From contig CM041465.1 in the NCBI GenBank assembly GCA_023213395.1, forward strand, positions 115,389,741 to 115,453,740: a stretch of 64,000 nt of DNA, in the 5' to 3' direction. This document shows positions 37,029 to 46,883 of the stretch, one piece after another. A program made the position numbers and the translations under genes. Position 1 is the stretch's first letter, and the number at the start of each line of letters is the position of its first letter. The stretch is from Cycas panzhihuaensis. Its lineage: Eukaryota > Cycadophyta. The notes beneath the pieces were generated by a model that searched no databases, was not told the origin of the DNA, and saw only the letters and a list, made by a program, of their open reading frames with translations.

Positions 37029-38719
37029 ATGATTGGGTCCACACTCACTCACCCAATCCCGTCTCCTATTCCATTGCTTCTAGTTGACCTTGCCCCCTTC
37101 CATTTTAAGGAGGGGAATGCCATGTACGTGGGGGCAACCCAAGACATCGTCTTGGTCCCTGGCAAGATTATTAAAGTTGGGATAGAATGCTCTCCTAATG
37201 AGGTAAGGGAGTACTCTCTTTTGTTCGAGGAGTTTCAGAATATTTTTGCGTGGGATTATTCTGACATAAAGGGAATTGACCTCTCCATTGTCACTCATAA
37301 TCTTACCACCATTCCTAGTGCTTGTCCTGTGTGCTAGAAGTAGTGTCCTCTCCACCCTAAGCTCTCGGCTGCCGTTAAGATGGAGGTCGAGAAGCTGTTA
37401 GATATAGGACTTATTACCTCCATTGATTACCCTAAATGGGTATCCAACATTGTCCCCGTTGCTAAGAAGAATATGTCTATTTGGATATACATTGATTTCC
37501 ATGACATTAACAACACATGTCCTAAAGATAACTTCCCACTCCCCTTTATCGATCAAATCATCGATCGAACTACTAGATTTGAAGTTATGTCCTTAATGGA
37601 TGGCTTCTCTGGCTACAACTAGATCCAGATATCTCCCGAAGATTTCCATAAGACAGCCTTCACCACCTTGTAGGGTACCTTTGCCTATAAGGCAATGCCT
37701 TTCAATCTTAAAAATGTAGGAGCCACATACTAGAGGGCTATGCATTTTATTTTCCATGACCTCATCAATAACACGTTGGAGGTCTTCATGGATGACATGA
37801 TGGGTCTCTCACGTATTAGATCCCATCATCCCTCTGACTTGCAGGCTATCTTCATGCGATGCCGCAAGTATCATGTTAGTCTTAACTCACTTAAATGCGT
37901 GTTACAGTAACCTCTGGCAAACTCCTAGGTTTCCTTGTGTCAAAACAAGGGATGTAGATCAATCCAGATAAAGTCAAGGCAATCCTTGACATGCCGCCTC
38001 CTAGAACCTAATGGCAGATCAAGTCGTTTCTAGGTAGGCTTGGTTTCCTTAGGCATTTTCTAGCAGACTTTGCCATAAACGCCAAACCTCTCACCAACCT
38101 ATTGAAGAAGGGAGCCCCCTTTGTTTGGTCTAATAAGACCCAACAAGCCTTTTTAGGACTCAAGGAAGCTCTTACTTCTGCTCCTACATTAGCACCACCT
38201 AGCTTCGATAGGCCCTCCATCCTTTATACCTTGGCCACTGATGAATCCTAGGGCATTATGCTAGCTCAGGAGGATGACTCAGGGGTCAAGAGAGCGATCT
38301 ATTTCATTAGCCGCACTCTCGTGGCTGTTAAGCTTAACTACTCTCTAGCCGAGAAGGAATGTCTCTCCTTGGTCCACGTAACTAAGAAGTTTAGATATTA
38401 CTTGCTCGATAATACTACTAAGGTGATCATCCAGTCTGATCCCTTATGTTATTTGCTTACTCATTCAGATTTGATGGGTAGGGCAGGTCATTGGACTGTC
38501 CTACTTCAAGAGTCTGACCTTCAAATCATTAACAGGAAGTCGAAGAAGGGAATGATAGTGGCAGAACAACTAGCTGATGCCCCCATTCCCAGCGTGTGTG
38601 ACATTCCTGTTGATGACTCTCTCCCTAACGAGTCTATCCTGACCATCCAAGGCACCTCTCCTTATCCGCTTGTCAATAGCAAGTGGTATGGCGACATTGT
38701 GTGGTATCTCACTCAGTAG
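37029..38719 (+). pseudogene. pol: Reverse transcriptase and RNase H of element E
   Basis: RT blocks, in order: MKGIDLSIVTHNLTTIPS, YPKWVSNIVPVAKKN, IDFHDINNTCPKDNFPLPF, LMDGFSGYN, AYKAMPF and FMDDMMGLS (about 37787-37812, catalytic box intact). At least five in-frame TAGs fall at Gln or Trp positions. A small frame disruption at about 37900-38030 precedes the RNase H (38030-38719). RNase H shows TLATDES (Asp), the YSLAEKECLSLVHVTKKFRYYL block with its Glu, IQSDPLCYLL, and the C-terminal KGMIVAEQLADAP. This is the RNase H normally fused to Ty3 RT, separate from the aRNH at 43639. Confidence 0.9.
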
Positions 38720-39927
38720 GAATATTACCTTGAAGCCAACAACAAACTCAGGTTACACATTCGCGCCATCGCCAGACAATACTTCCTCATGGACGAAGTG
38801 TTGTATAAAAGATCCTTCGATGAGATCCTTCTTCATTGCGTCACTTCAGATGAAGTGGACCAGATACTCTGCGAATACCATCATGGCATTTGTGGGGGCC
38901 ACTTTTGGGGCCAATCCATGGCCTAAAGGATCCTCCGCATGGGTTATTATTGGCTGTCCCTTTTAAAGGATGCCCATGCTTATGCCTTGAGATGTCGAGA
39001 TGCCAAGAGCATGCTAACATCTCTCATGTGCCTTCTGAGGCCCTCCATCCTATCATAACTCTATGGCCCTTTTCTTAATAGGGTTTAGACCTCATTGGTG
39101 CCATATCACCACCTTCTTCGTCGCAACACAAGTATATCTTGACTGCCATGGAGTATTTTATAAAATGGGCAGAGGCAATCCCTTTGTCCACTATGCCTAG
39201 CAAGATGATAACCACCTTCATCTACCAACACATCATTTGTCATTTCGGGATTCTAGACATCTTGATCACAAACAATGGAACCCCCTTTTGTAACAAGGAG
39301 ATGGATGAGCTCTGCAAGAAATTCAAGATTTCTCATAAGACCTTGTCTCCTTATTACCCTCAAGTAAATAGATAAGTTGAATCATTCAACAAAACCCTTA
39401 TCAACATCCTAAAGAAAACCATTACATAATCTCAAAGAGATTGACATCTTCAGTTCCCTTCCACCCTATGGGCATATCGTACTTCTATCCGTATAGCTAC
39501 TGGGATGATACCATTCTCCTTAGTCTACGGAACTGAGGCGATACTCCCACTAGAAGTGGAGATCCCCTCTCTACGAGTCTCCCTTAGAGGCCTTATCGAT
39601 GAGGAGTTTATCCATCAGGCTCATCTTTTAGATCTTGAGGCTCTAGATGAGAGATGTTTAGTGGCTTACTAAGCAAACCTTGCTTCAAAAGCCCACTCAC
39701 AAAGGACTTATGACAAACATCTTCATACCCATCCTTTATACCCTGGGAACTACATCCTCAAGTTGGAATATCTCTATGATCGCTTAGCCAAATTTGGGCC
39801 CAAATGGATCAGTCCTTCCATCGTTCTCAAGAGCCTCGATAACGGTGCTTATAGGATCGCCACTTTGGAAGGCCTAGAATTTGAGAAGGCTGTCAACAGG
39901 AAATTCCTTAAGAAATTTTATGCATGA
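38720..39927 (+). pseudogene. int: Integrase of element E
   Basis: Inserts the cDNA into host DNA. The N-terminal zinc region is recognisable (EYHHGICGGHFWGQS), but the second His-Cys pair is destroyed by a small deletion at about 38995. The catalytic core (39139-39500) has YFIKWAEAIPLST, FGILDILITNNGTPFCNKE, where Asn replaces the usual Asp of DNG, and VESFNKTL with the Glu. The C-terminal part runs through GTEAILPLEVEIPSLRVSL to GAYRIATLEGLEFEKAVNR and ends with TGA at 39925. Confidence 0.9.
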
Positions 39928-40387
39928 TTCTCTTGGTAATCCCTTCGCCTTGCTCCGAAATGAGCCTAAACTACCATCTCAAGTTATTCCCATTTCTCCC
40001 AACCACGGGTGGAATGACAACTTAGGATGGCCTCTTCTGTCTCTTTTTAGTTCCTCCTGCGGAACCCATGTTCCCATGTACTTTTGGGACTTTTTTCTTC
40101 CTATTTGGGCATCCCCCAGTTAGGACAATGCTCTGGAGTATTGTTACTTCCCCTCTCGCTCAGGTTTCCTTCGTATATCCTACTATGCTCCTCCATGGAC
40201 GTGCGTGTCGCCCTATTTCCCAACCCCACATGTGTCTATCACCTCTACTCATGGTGGTCGTGTGCGCTCCTATTAGGTATATGGCCATGCATGGAAGGAA
40301 ATACGTATATCTCAAACAGATATCATAACAAACATCTATGTCATACATAACAAAATATACATATCAAATTGGGGCACCATTTACCCC

Positions 40388-40447
<60 letters not shown>

Positions 40448-40514
40448 AAATTATAAGTTATGTCATACATATAGGAAGCCGGTGTCCTCACAAGGGGGGT
40501 ACAATCATATAACT
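39928..40514. other. Convergent intergenic block between integrase and the antisense gene (E)
   Basis: About 590 bp with no convincing frame. It contains (TA)26 and the block conserved with C and B (about 40470-40513, reverse complement TATGATTGTACCCCCCTTGT). Integrase and the antisense gene both end into it, so it may hold 3' ends of both transcripts. Confidence 0.5.
40391..40442. repeat. (TA)26 microsatellite
   Basis: An uninterrupted TA run of 52 bases behind the integrase of E. C and B have no comparable run at the matching place. Confidence 0.95.
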
Positions 40515-42457
40515 CTATATATATGACCCCCTAGAGGCCCATGCTTTTCCCCTGTCAAAAATCAGATATATGAGTACTATCCTCTTGTTGTCCTGCTCTT
40601 GGGGTATCATCTCGTGGTTAGTGTGATCCCTCTCCTGGGGACCACATCCCTCCGAGACTCCTCCTGAGTCTCCGCGAGCTCCCTGCCTCGCTCCCCTTGT
40701 CTCATGGCCTCCTCGGGGTCGTTATTATAGTATGGGTCTGTGTCTTGCTCTGTGCTGACCTTGACACTGCCATGTCCTCGATCAGTCAATCGTATCATAC
40801 CTGTATACGATCCCGCTGTGTCTCTATGAGGCGGAGCCTCTCCTCCATCCCCCAGAGTCTCTCCTCTAGCACTATCATCCAGATATGGCTCCCCATATCC
40901 CCTCCGACTCCACCCTAAGCCTCTAGTGCCTGTACATGACTCTGTAGTGCATCTTGCTCATCTCAAGCCTCATCCAGCTCTTGCTGCATATGTCCCCTGA
41001 ATGCTACATGCTCTTGTGTCTCTACAGCCCATATATCTCTCGCCCTTGCCAATGGGACAAATGCTGCCATATGGGCACCTGCCGATCTGGGTGCATCCTT
41101 AGCCTGGATGGGCGGATGCCCCACTGCATATACCTGAGGGAATATTTCCTTCATCATGGCCTCCACCAACCACCAGATCTCTGTGGTACCTGCAAACCCA
41201 ACATGCCATATGTCAGTATGTATCCATCTGTATACCAAAAATAAAACCAAATCAAACTATTTATCTGGCCATCAAATGATGAGGAGAGTAAGGCCTCACC
41301 TGCTGTAGCCATCGGCTCCTCTACCTGTGCGATGGCCTCTGCCCCTGGCTCTCCACTAGTTACTGGTGCCTACTCCTTTGGCACCTCCTTTGCCACTGTC
41401 TTTGCTGCTGGAGCCTGCCTCACTCTCTCTGCTAGTGGAGCTATTCCTCTAGGTCTCTCCATGATCCTCAACCTTCAAGCTCATGTCACAGGCCCCCTCG
41501 TCTCCTCGGTAGTCCCTGATAGACATGCCTCTTCTATAGCTTGTGATGGGCCAGCCCCATCACCTCTATCTCCCCCATCGCTGCCATCATCGTCTTTGGG
41601 GGTAGCCCCTATTACTCCTACCTCCTGTCGCTATCCCATCTCATTGATCTGTAGGGATCTGAGGTGTAGTCAATCATGGTAAGGAGATCTAGCGATGTGG
41701 CATCCATAGACCTCCTGACATGTGCATGGTCCTCTACTCCCCTAAACTGAGTTTGCCATCTATACAGCATGGGTGCCCACTCTGATATGGGGTGTGGTCC
41801 CCCTGATGGTGCCACAGCTACAAAATGATCAAAGAACTAGCACTGCAATAGCGTGCTATATGATAGTCCACCTCTGCCTGCCACCCTGATAGTGTCCAAC
41901 TGAGCGATGAGGTTCGCCGTTATGAGGGTGGCCCAATCCAGGTGCTCCCTAGCCTTGTATCTCTGTACAACATCCATCCAGGCTCCCGAGATATCCCTAT
42001 AGTTATATTTCTAGGAAATCTAGAATAAAATGCATAACGTGATTAGTTTCCTCATACGAGGAACTCTAGATAGTACCATGCTCTATAGAGACACACCTCG
42101 TCTCTCCCACCTATCCTGGCTTGTAAAAAATGTGGCCGCCTCTCGATGGCCCACCTCGCTGCTAGGCAATGCTCCTAGTGAGGCTAGTCTCCTTACCACT
42201 GGAACTCCAAGGATTTGCCAGATGTCCCTAGGAATCACCATAACATCCCCTACTTGGGGTAGATGGAACACATGCCTCTGCCTGTCCCAATGTGACACTA
42301 TATCCACTAGCAGTCTCTGATTTGACATATACTGAGGTGTCCTTACCACCTTCAACAAACCGCATCTCCGTAGGACTCCTCTATCCTCCCTGCTCATTAT
42401 CTCCAGGAAACTCAACATAGCCATGCCAATATTTTCACAGTTCTCCACTGTGGTCAC
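40515..42457 (-). pseudogene. Antisense gene of element E: plant mobile domain, acidic linker, coiled coil
   Basis: Best copy of the antisense gene. The N-terminal 124 residues are open (42083-42457). They begin at a GTG where F has ATG and hold the PMD signature HWDRQRHVFHLPQVGDV with DIWQILGVPVVRR. The frame continues with TAG stops through VRKLITL-like and NYRDISGAWMDVVQRY sequence to DYTSDPYRSMRWDSDRR. A one-base shift follows, then the acidic linker (DDDGSDGGDG). A probable intron (41190-41299) precedes GTTEIWWLVEAMMKEIFPQV, AGAHMAAFVPLARARDIW and a heptad-rich stretch. The stop is at 40515. The spliced length would be near 610 aa. Its role is unknown; a chromatin- or DNA-related role is only a guess from PMD host proteins. 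Confidence 0.75.
41190..41299 (-). other. Probable GT-AG intron in the antisense gene of E
   Basis: Minus strand GCAG|GTGAGGCC ... GGGTTTGCAG|GTACC, 110 bp. C has the same sites (20601-20707). Exon frames join in phase 1 as a Gly codon. Being antisense to the genomic RNA, it would not be removed during retrotransposition. Confidence 0.62.
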
Positions 42458-42604
42458 TACCTGTAGGATGCCATCAAATGCATGAGTCCATAGCCAGCCT
42501 CACCCTCGACCTCTCACGGTTCTCCCTCAGCCTCATCTAGTCGAGATTTGGAGGCTCTTGGAGCCTCCTTTTCATTTTTCCTACAGTCTGCATTTGCATC
42601 GCGC

Positions 42605-42630
42605 TAAACTTCACGGTACCACGGAGTTTA
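42605..42630 (-). promoter_or_regulatory. GGTACC-centred near-palindrome upstream of the antisense gene (E)
   Basis: TAAACTTCACGGTACC followed by ACGGAGTTTA, a 26-bp near-perfect palindrome about 150 bp upstream of the antisense start. The LTR blocks share the AAACTT, GGTACC and AAGTTT elements. Next to it (42650-42690) is a second hairpin, CCGCGGTAAAGAT / ATCTTTGCCGCGG. Confidence 0.5.
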
Positions 42631-43091
42631 GTTGGGTCCGATGGAGTGCCGCGGTAAAGATCGTGGCACTGCAATCTTTGCCGCGGTACGAACGACACCT
42701 CCCCAAGGGGGGGTTTCCCTGCCAAAAACTCAAAAAAAAATCTCTTTTGGATGGGCCCAGTGGGGCCCACCGAGACCAGGGCTACCTAATGCCCTGGTCT
42801 CGCCTCTTTCTGGGTCTGATTCAGACTCTGAGAGGTCACTTCACACTCCTATGGGGCCCAAAACTACATAAAAAAATTTACAAAAAGCACTGAAATTTAA
42901 ATTACAATTTCAGGTTGGGTTTGGTGATCCACTTACTAGATTTGGTCATGTGGTCACCATCTTGCCCTCCCAGTTGCTTTGGCTACCTCCTCACCCTGAT
43001 CCAATGGCTAGATCTCCCGTTGCATAAGGGATGAGCTCTAGATTTCGTACGAGAGCTCGTGAAAATGAAATCCTTTTCATTCGTTTTTCCT

Positions 43092-43099
43092 TATATAGG
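43092..43099 (+). promoter_or_regulatory. TATA box upstream of aRNH in element E
   Basis: TATATAGG within TTTTTCCTTATATAGGCGGGG, 547 bp upstream of the aRNH ATG at 43639. The same block is in C and F at nearly the same distance. Confidence 0.6.
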
Positions 43100-43638
43100 C
43101 GGGGCCCCCGTTGGGCACTTCTTCCTTTTTCACGCATGAGGTAGCCTTTGAGACTGCATTTTTGCCCTGGCTAGTATTGCTTTCTAGCCTAGTTCCTTTT
43201 CTTGTCTCCATGGGCTCCTTTTGACCTGTTTCCTTCGGCGCATTAATGATGCCCCAAGTGACTCATTTTTGCCAAAGCCCCTTTCATCTCGTTTTGCATG
43301 CCACTCCGGTGTATGCTCAAGTTTATACTTGTTTGGCTCATTTCGCCACCCTAGACTCACTTTTGTTGCCTATGTTTACTCTTGGCACTCCCATAGGGAG
43401 TGTCCCCTCTAGCCGAGCACCTCTTTGTGCTTCTTTAAGCCAGTTTGGACGCCCCAGGGCCCCATTTTTCACTGTTTTCTTCCTCGTTAGTGGGGTAGCC
43501 TTCCCTGCCTTTGGGTCGCCTCATTGCTAGGCCTTTGTACCCCTTCATGGCTAGCATTACTAGCAGTGCATAGTCCTCTTCTCACCTCTTTCTCTAGTTT
43601 CATTACACTTCTGTCCAGTAGAGAAGTTACTCTCATTT

Positions 43639-44061
43639 ATGGCTCTTTTCATTTTCACCGATGGCAGAAGCCGCGGTAATCCTGGTCCTTTCGCCGCCGC
43701 GTGGATACTCTGTGATTCCTCTAGGTATGATTGCCTGCGCTCTAGAGTCTTCCTTCTTGAGGCAACCAATAATGAAACCAAGTACACAACCGTTATTGAA
43801 GCCCTCATCGATGCGTTACATTTCCATCACGGATGCATCATCCTTCTTTGCGACTCCCAAGTGGTGGTGTCTCATCTCACTGAGGTCTACCAGGTGCGGT
43901 GCCCATGCTTGAGAGCCCTGGCGTCGACCGCGAGGTCACTATTGGCTCGCTTCCAGTCCATCGACATTTGTCATATTCCCCGGACCCTTAATCCTAAGGC
44001 GGACATCCTCATTTGCTTCATCCTTGAGTGTCGCCTTCCTCTTCTCCATGATTGCCTTTAA
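43639..44061 (+). pseudogene. aRNH: stand-alone RNase H of element E
   Basis: A 140-aa open frame, the only full-length copy in the window, and no stop within the domain. It starts MALFIFTDGRSRGNPGPFA (catalytic Asp), then NNETKYTTVIEAL, LLCDSQVVVSHLTEVYQV (Asp) and HIPRTLNPKADIL (fourth acidic site). In D the second motif reads NNKAEY; here the catalytic Glu is Lys (GAG to AAG), so the enzyme should be inactive. It lies 3.7 kb behind integrase and has its own ATG and upstream TATA box. A second RNase H is known from Tat-lineage elements; the detached position and own promoter are what stands out. Confidence 0.85.
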
Positions 44062-44425
44062 GAGACTTACTTGGCCTGCCCGTTGCCTAGGTTTCTGGCT
44101 GCCTTTCTCCCAACTCATTTGTCTAGCCCGTTGGTTGTCTTTACATTACCCTTATATTATCCATTGCATTCTAGCGACGGGGGCATCCCTCTTTTTCCAT
44201 TCATTTCATCTCAAGGTCGACTTCCAGGTGACACATAGGTAGCCCCTATGTTGTCCTCATCCCCGTCTTCCTTATCCATGCATTCTACCACGACACTCGC
44301 TGATACACTTGGTCCATATTCTGTTCATGATTTATATATATATACACATGTGCTACTAATAGTTTTTGGTTGCCAACATTCGCCATCATGCCATACTTCT
44401 GAGCAGTGAGGTTACGCGAGGGTAG

Positions 44426-46878
44426 TGTTTCCATTCACAGGAATGGACTTGAGATGGGTCAACTTAGGTAGGCACAGGTATACACTTCTCACTTTCAGCT
44501 TTCGCTTGGTAGAAGTTGTCTAGAGTTTTGTTTGATGCATACTTACTTGCCATTTATGTGATCACATTACCTTCTTACCTAATCGCATCACTTGTGCCTA
44601 TTACATATTATTCAGCCTATGATGACCTACCGTGGGGCACTCCTTAGCGAGTCATGCACCTCATATGGCACTCAGCTACCCACAACACCTCCATAGCTCC
44701 TTAAACATTACCGTTGGTTGCGACCTACTCGCGCTAACACACCTGTCATCACTTTGAGTCTCCTTCTAAGCGTGATAAGAGCCCCCCTGAAACTTGTCTC
44801 TCTCTGTTGGCCACTTGCCAGCCACCTAGATATAAGCTCCCAGCCTGCCCAGCCCCTACACACCCTTCTCATTTTTTAAAACTGCCTCAATGATTCCTGC
44901 TCTTTCTATGGAATCGCCACATGGCACCCTTGGGTACTCACCCCTACCGTAACCCTAAACATATGTTTAGGGTTGGGTTGAGTATAAAACTCAGAAACAA
45001 ATCCATTTGCTGGGATTCTTGGTTCATTTTTTGCTCTCTACTCTAGCTCTCACTCTACAACCTCCATAGGATCTACTCCTCTACTCTGGCTCCTCTTCCA
45101 CAGGATACCTACTACGTCTCAGGCCTTGCTCTAGCAGCTTCAGGCTCCCTTTTTGTAGGTCTATTTCATGGAAGGAAGGTGCTCACATCATCTCAATAAG
45201 CAAGCTCCAAGATCTCAGAGTTGCATCCACGTTTACCTCCCCTTCAGCCCAGATATGAAAAGCCTATTTGGCATAGGATTTTCCTCTTGATTTTTGGTAG
45301 AATAAAGCTCCTTCCTTCTGCTACAAGGTACCCCTTCAATGGTCCTTTAAGTTTCTTAGTTTTTTCCTTTCTTTTATGAGTAGTGTTGAGTCATTCCTTG
45401 CTCCTATCTTTACATTTCATAGGAGCTTATCTGTTGCTCCTCATTTTACAGTATTTCTCCTCTCGTTTCCCACAAGCTCACTCCAGGGTGGCTGTGTAAG
45501 AGGGCTACATAAGGATGGGTGAAGGGAGAAAGGTAGGATCAGTCCCCTTATTGGCCTTCTCCCAAGGGTTTTACCCTTCCCTTCCTTCCTCTTCCACTTC
45601 ATGCCTCTCTCTGGAGCTGGGCCAGGGATATTGAGAGCTTATTTCCAGTTCTAAAAACAACATTAGCAGCCCTTGTCACATTGGTTTTAGACCTACACTC
45701 TCAAGTTTTGGGCATCACATAAGCCCCAAATAGTCCCAGTCAGTTTGTGATCTTTAGCTTGTCCTAGCTTAATGATTTGCTGCCTATAGCACTTTGTCTC
45801 TTTGGTTGGTTTATCACCTCTTTTGTCTGCCATCCCATATAGCCATTACACCCTAGTTTTCCCCCATTGAGGCTACATGGAGGTACTTGTGGGTAAGTTG
45901 GCCATTCTGAGGCTAACTTCCTCATCTTAGTCACTACTTAGTGTCACTTTGATTTGAGTCTTGCTTGGAGGTTTTAAAGTAGAGTGTAATATTTCTTTAA
46001 CTTGATTTATTATCTACTTCTTTTATTCATATATATATTAGGCATATTTAGCAGCCCCCTCTTCCGGGAGGGAGAAACCTTTATTTTGTACTTGGCAGGT
46101 TTACGGCAACAAAAGTATGAAGGAGGCAGACTTCTTGACAGGTTAGTCTCTAGATAGTAGTGCTTTCATTTTCCTTCGTTGCTCTTTTTGTTGCTTTGCT
46201 TTCATATGATTGGGGAAGGTAAGGTAGCCCCTCATCCGTTCACGGTAACCATCATCATCTAGCCCCTCACACATATGGTAAGTTTGAGTGGACGAGTATG
46301 TAAAGAGTGGAAGGTCGCAACATCCCAACCACACTTTTTTGCCAGGTATTCCTTGTCCCATTTTTTTGTCCTTTTCCACCGTGTTTCTTTTATGCACACG
46401 TCGCATGCTAAAAACACATAGAAAGCAAAAAGAGAAAGAACTCATTCTTGTATTTATGAATTCTTTTTATAGTTGTTTATATTGTGTGTAGATAGGTCTT
46501 AGGTGTGAGCTGCACATTCCTTACACCCCATCTAGCCCACATGTAGGCCATCGTATCTCACACATATTTACTCGCACATTGCCTTCTCCTTCCTGTGAGA
46601 AGGCACAACTTCCTAGAGCCCCTCTTCTTCTTCCTGACCATCCAAGGGGTAGGTGCGCCTCTTCTTTTGGGATGACCCAAGGCCTCACCTTGCGTCCTTT
46701 TCCAGAGATTGCCCTAGGGCAATTGGGCACCATTCGTGGGTCCTAAATCCGCACTTCAGTGCATGGACGGCTTGCACGGTGTTCCTTCTTGCTGTTAAGG
46801 TCCTATTTATAGCTTGACCACACCTTAGTTTGTTACACCTTTCTAATCATAGAAGACTGTCCCGTAGATGCGATTCGA
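44426..46878 (+). repeat. 3' LTR of element E
   Basis: Starts TGTTTCCATTCACAGG after the purine-rich GCGAGGGTAG and ends GATGCGATTCGA, where the 5' LTR has ...TTCCA. The length is 2453 bp, about 120 bp shorter than the 5' LTR; the AAACTT/GGTACC block (30960-31060 of LTR 1) is largely missing here. TATAAAA is at 44983. Confidence 0.93.
44951..44974. promoter_or_regulatory. 24-bp perfect palindrome with telo-box halves
   Basis: AACCCTAAACAT / ATGTTTAGGGTT is its own reverse complement and sits 8 bp upstream of TATAAAA. The 5' LTR has the same arms with a changed centre (31117-31140). The half-sites match the plant telo-box (AAACCCTAA-like). Confidence 0.6.
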
Positions 46879-46883
46879 GTGCG
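46879..46883. other. Target site duplication of element E, right copy
   Basis: GTGCG, identical to 30490-30494. Confidence 0.92.

Larger units (their letters stand above)
30495..46878 (+). mobile_element. Element E: full-length Tat-type retrotransposon
   Basis: A 16.4-kb plus-strand element with LTRs 30495-33070 and 44426-46878 and the exact target duplication GTGCG on both sides. It contains every module in order: primer site, gag, protease, RT-RNase H, integrase, antisense PMD gene, aRNH with TATA box, purine tract, LTR. It is inserted in the integrase gene of element B. About 20 differences in a 245-bp LTR stretch compared by eye (~8%, mostly transitions) indicate an old insertion. All proteins are broken, so it is not autonomous now. 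Confidence 0.95.

Noticed and set aside
40160-40526. Frames of 60-90 aa around the (TA)26 run, including Ile-Tyr repeats
   Set aside because: They arise from simple repeat and untranslated intergenic sequence, with no conservation in C or B.
46143-46445. 100-aa minus-strand frame in the 3' LTR of E
   Set aside because: The paired 5' LTR at 32340-32640 does not keep the frame; no domain is recognisable.
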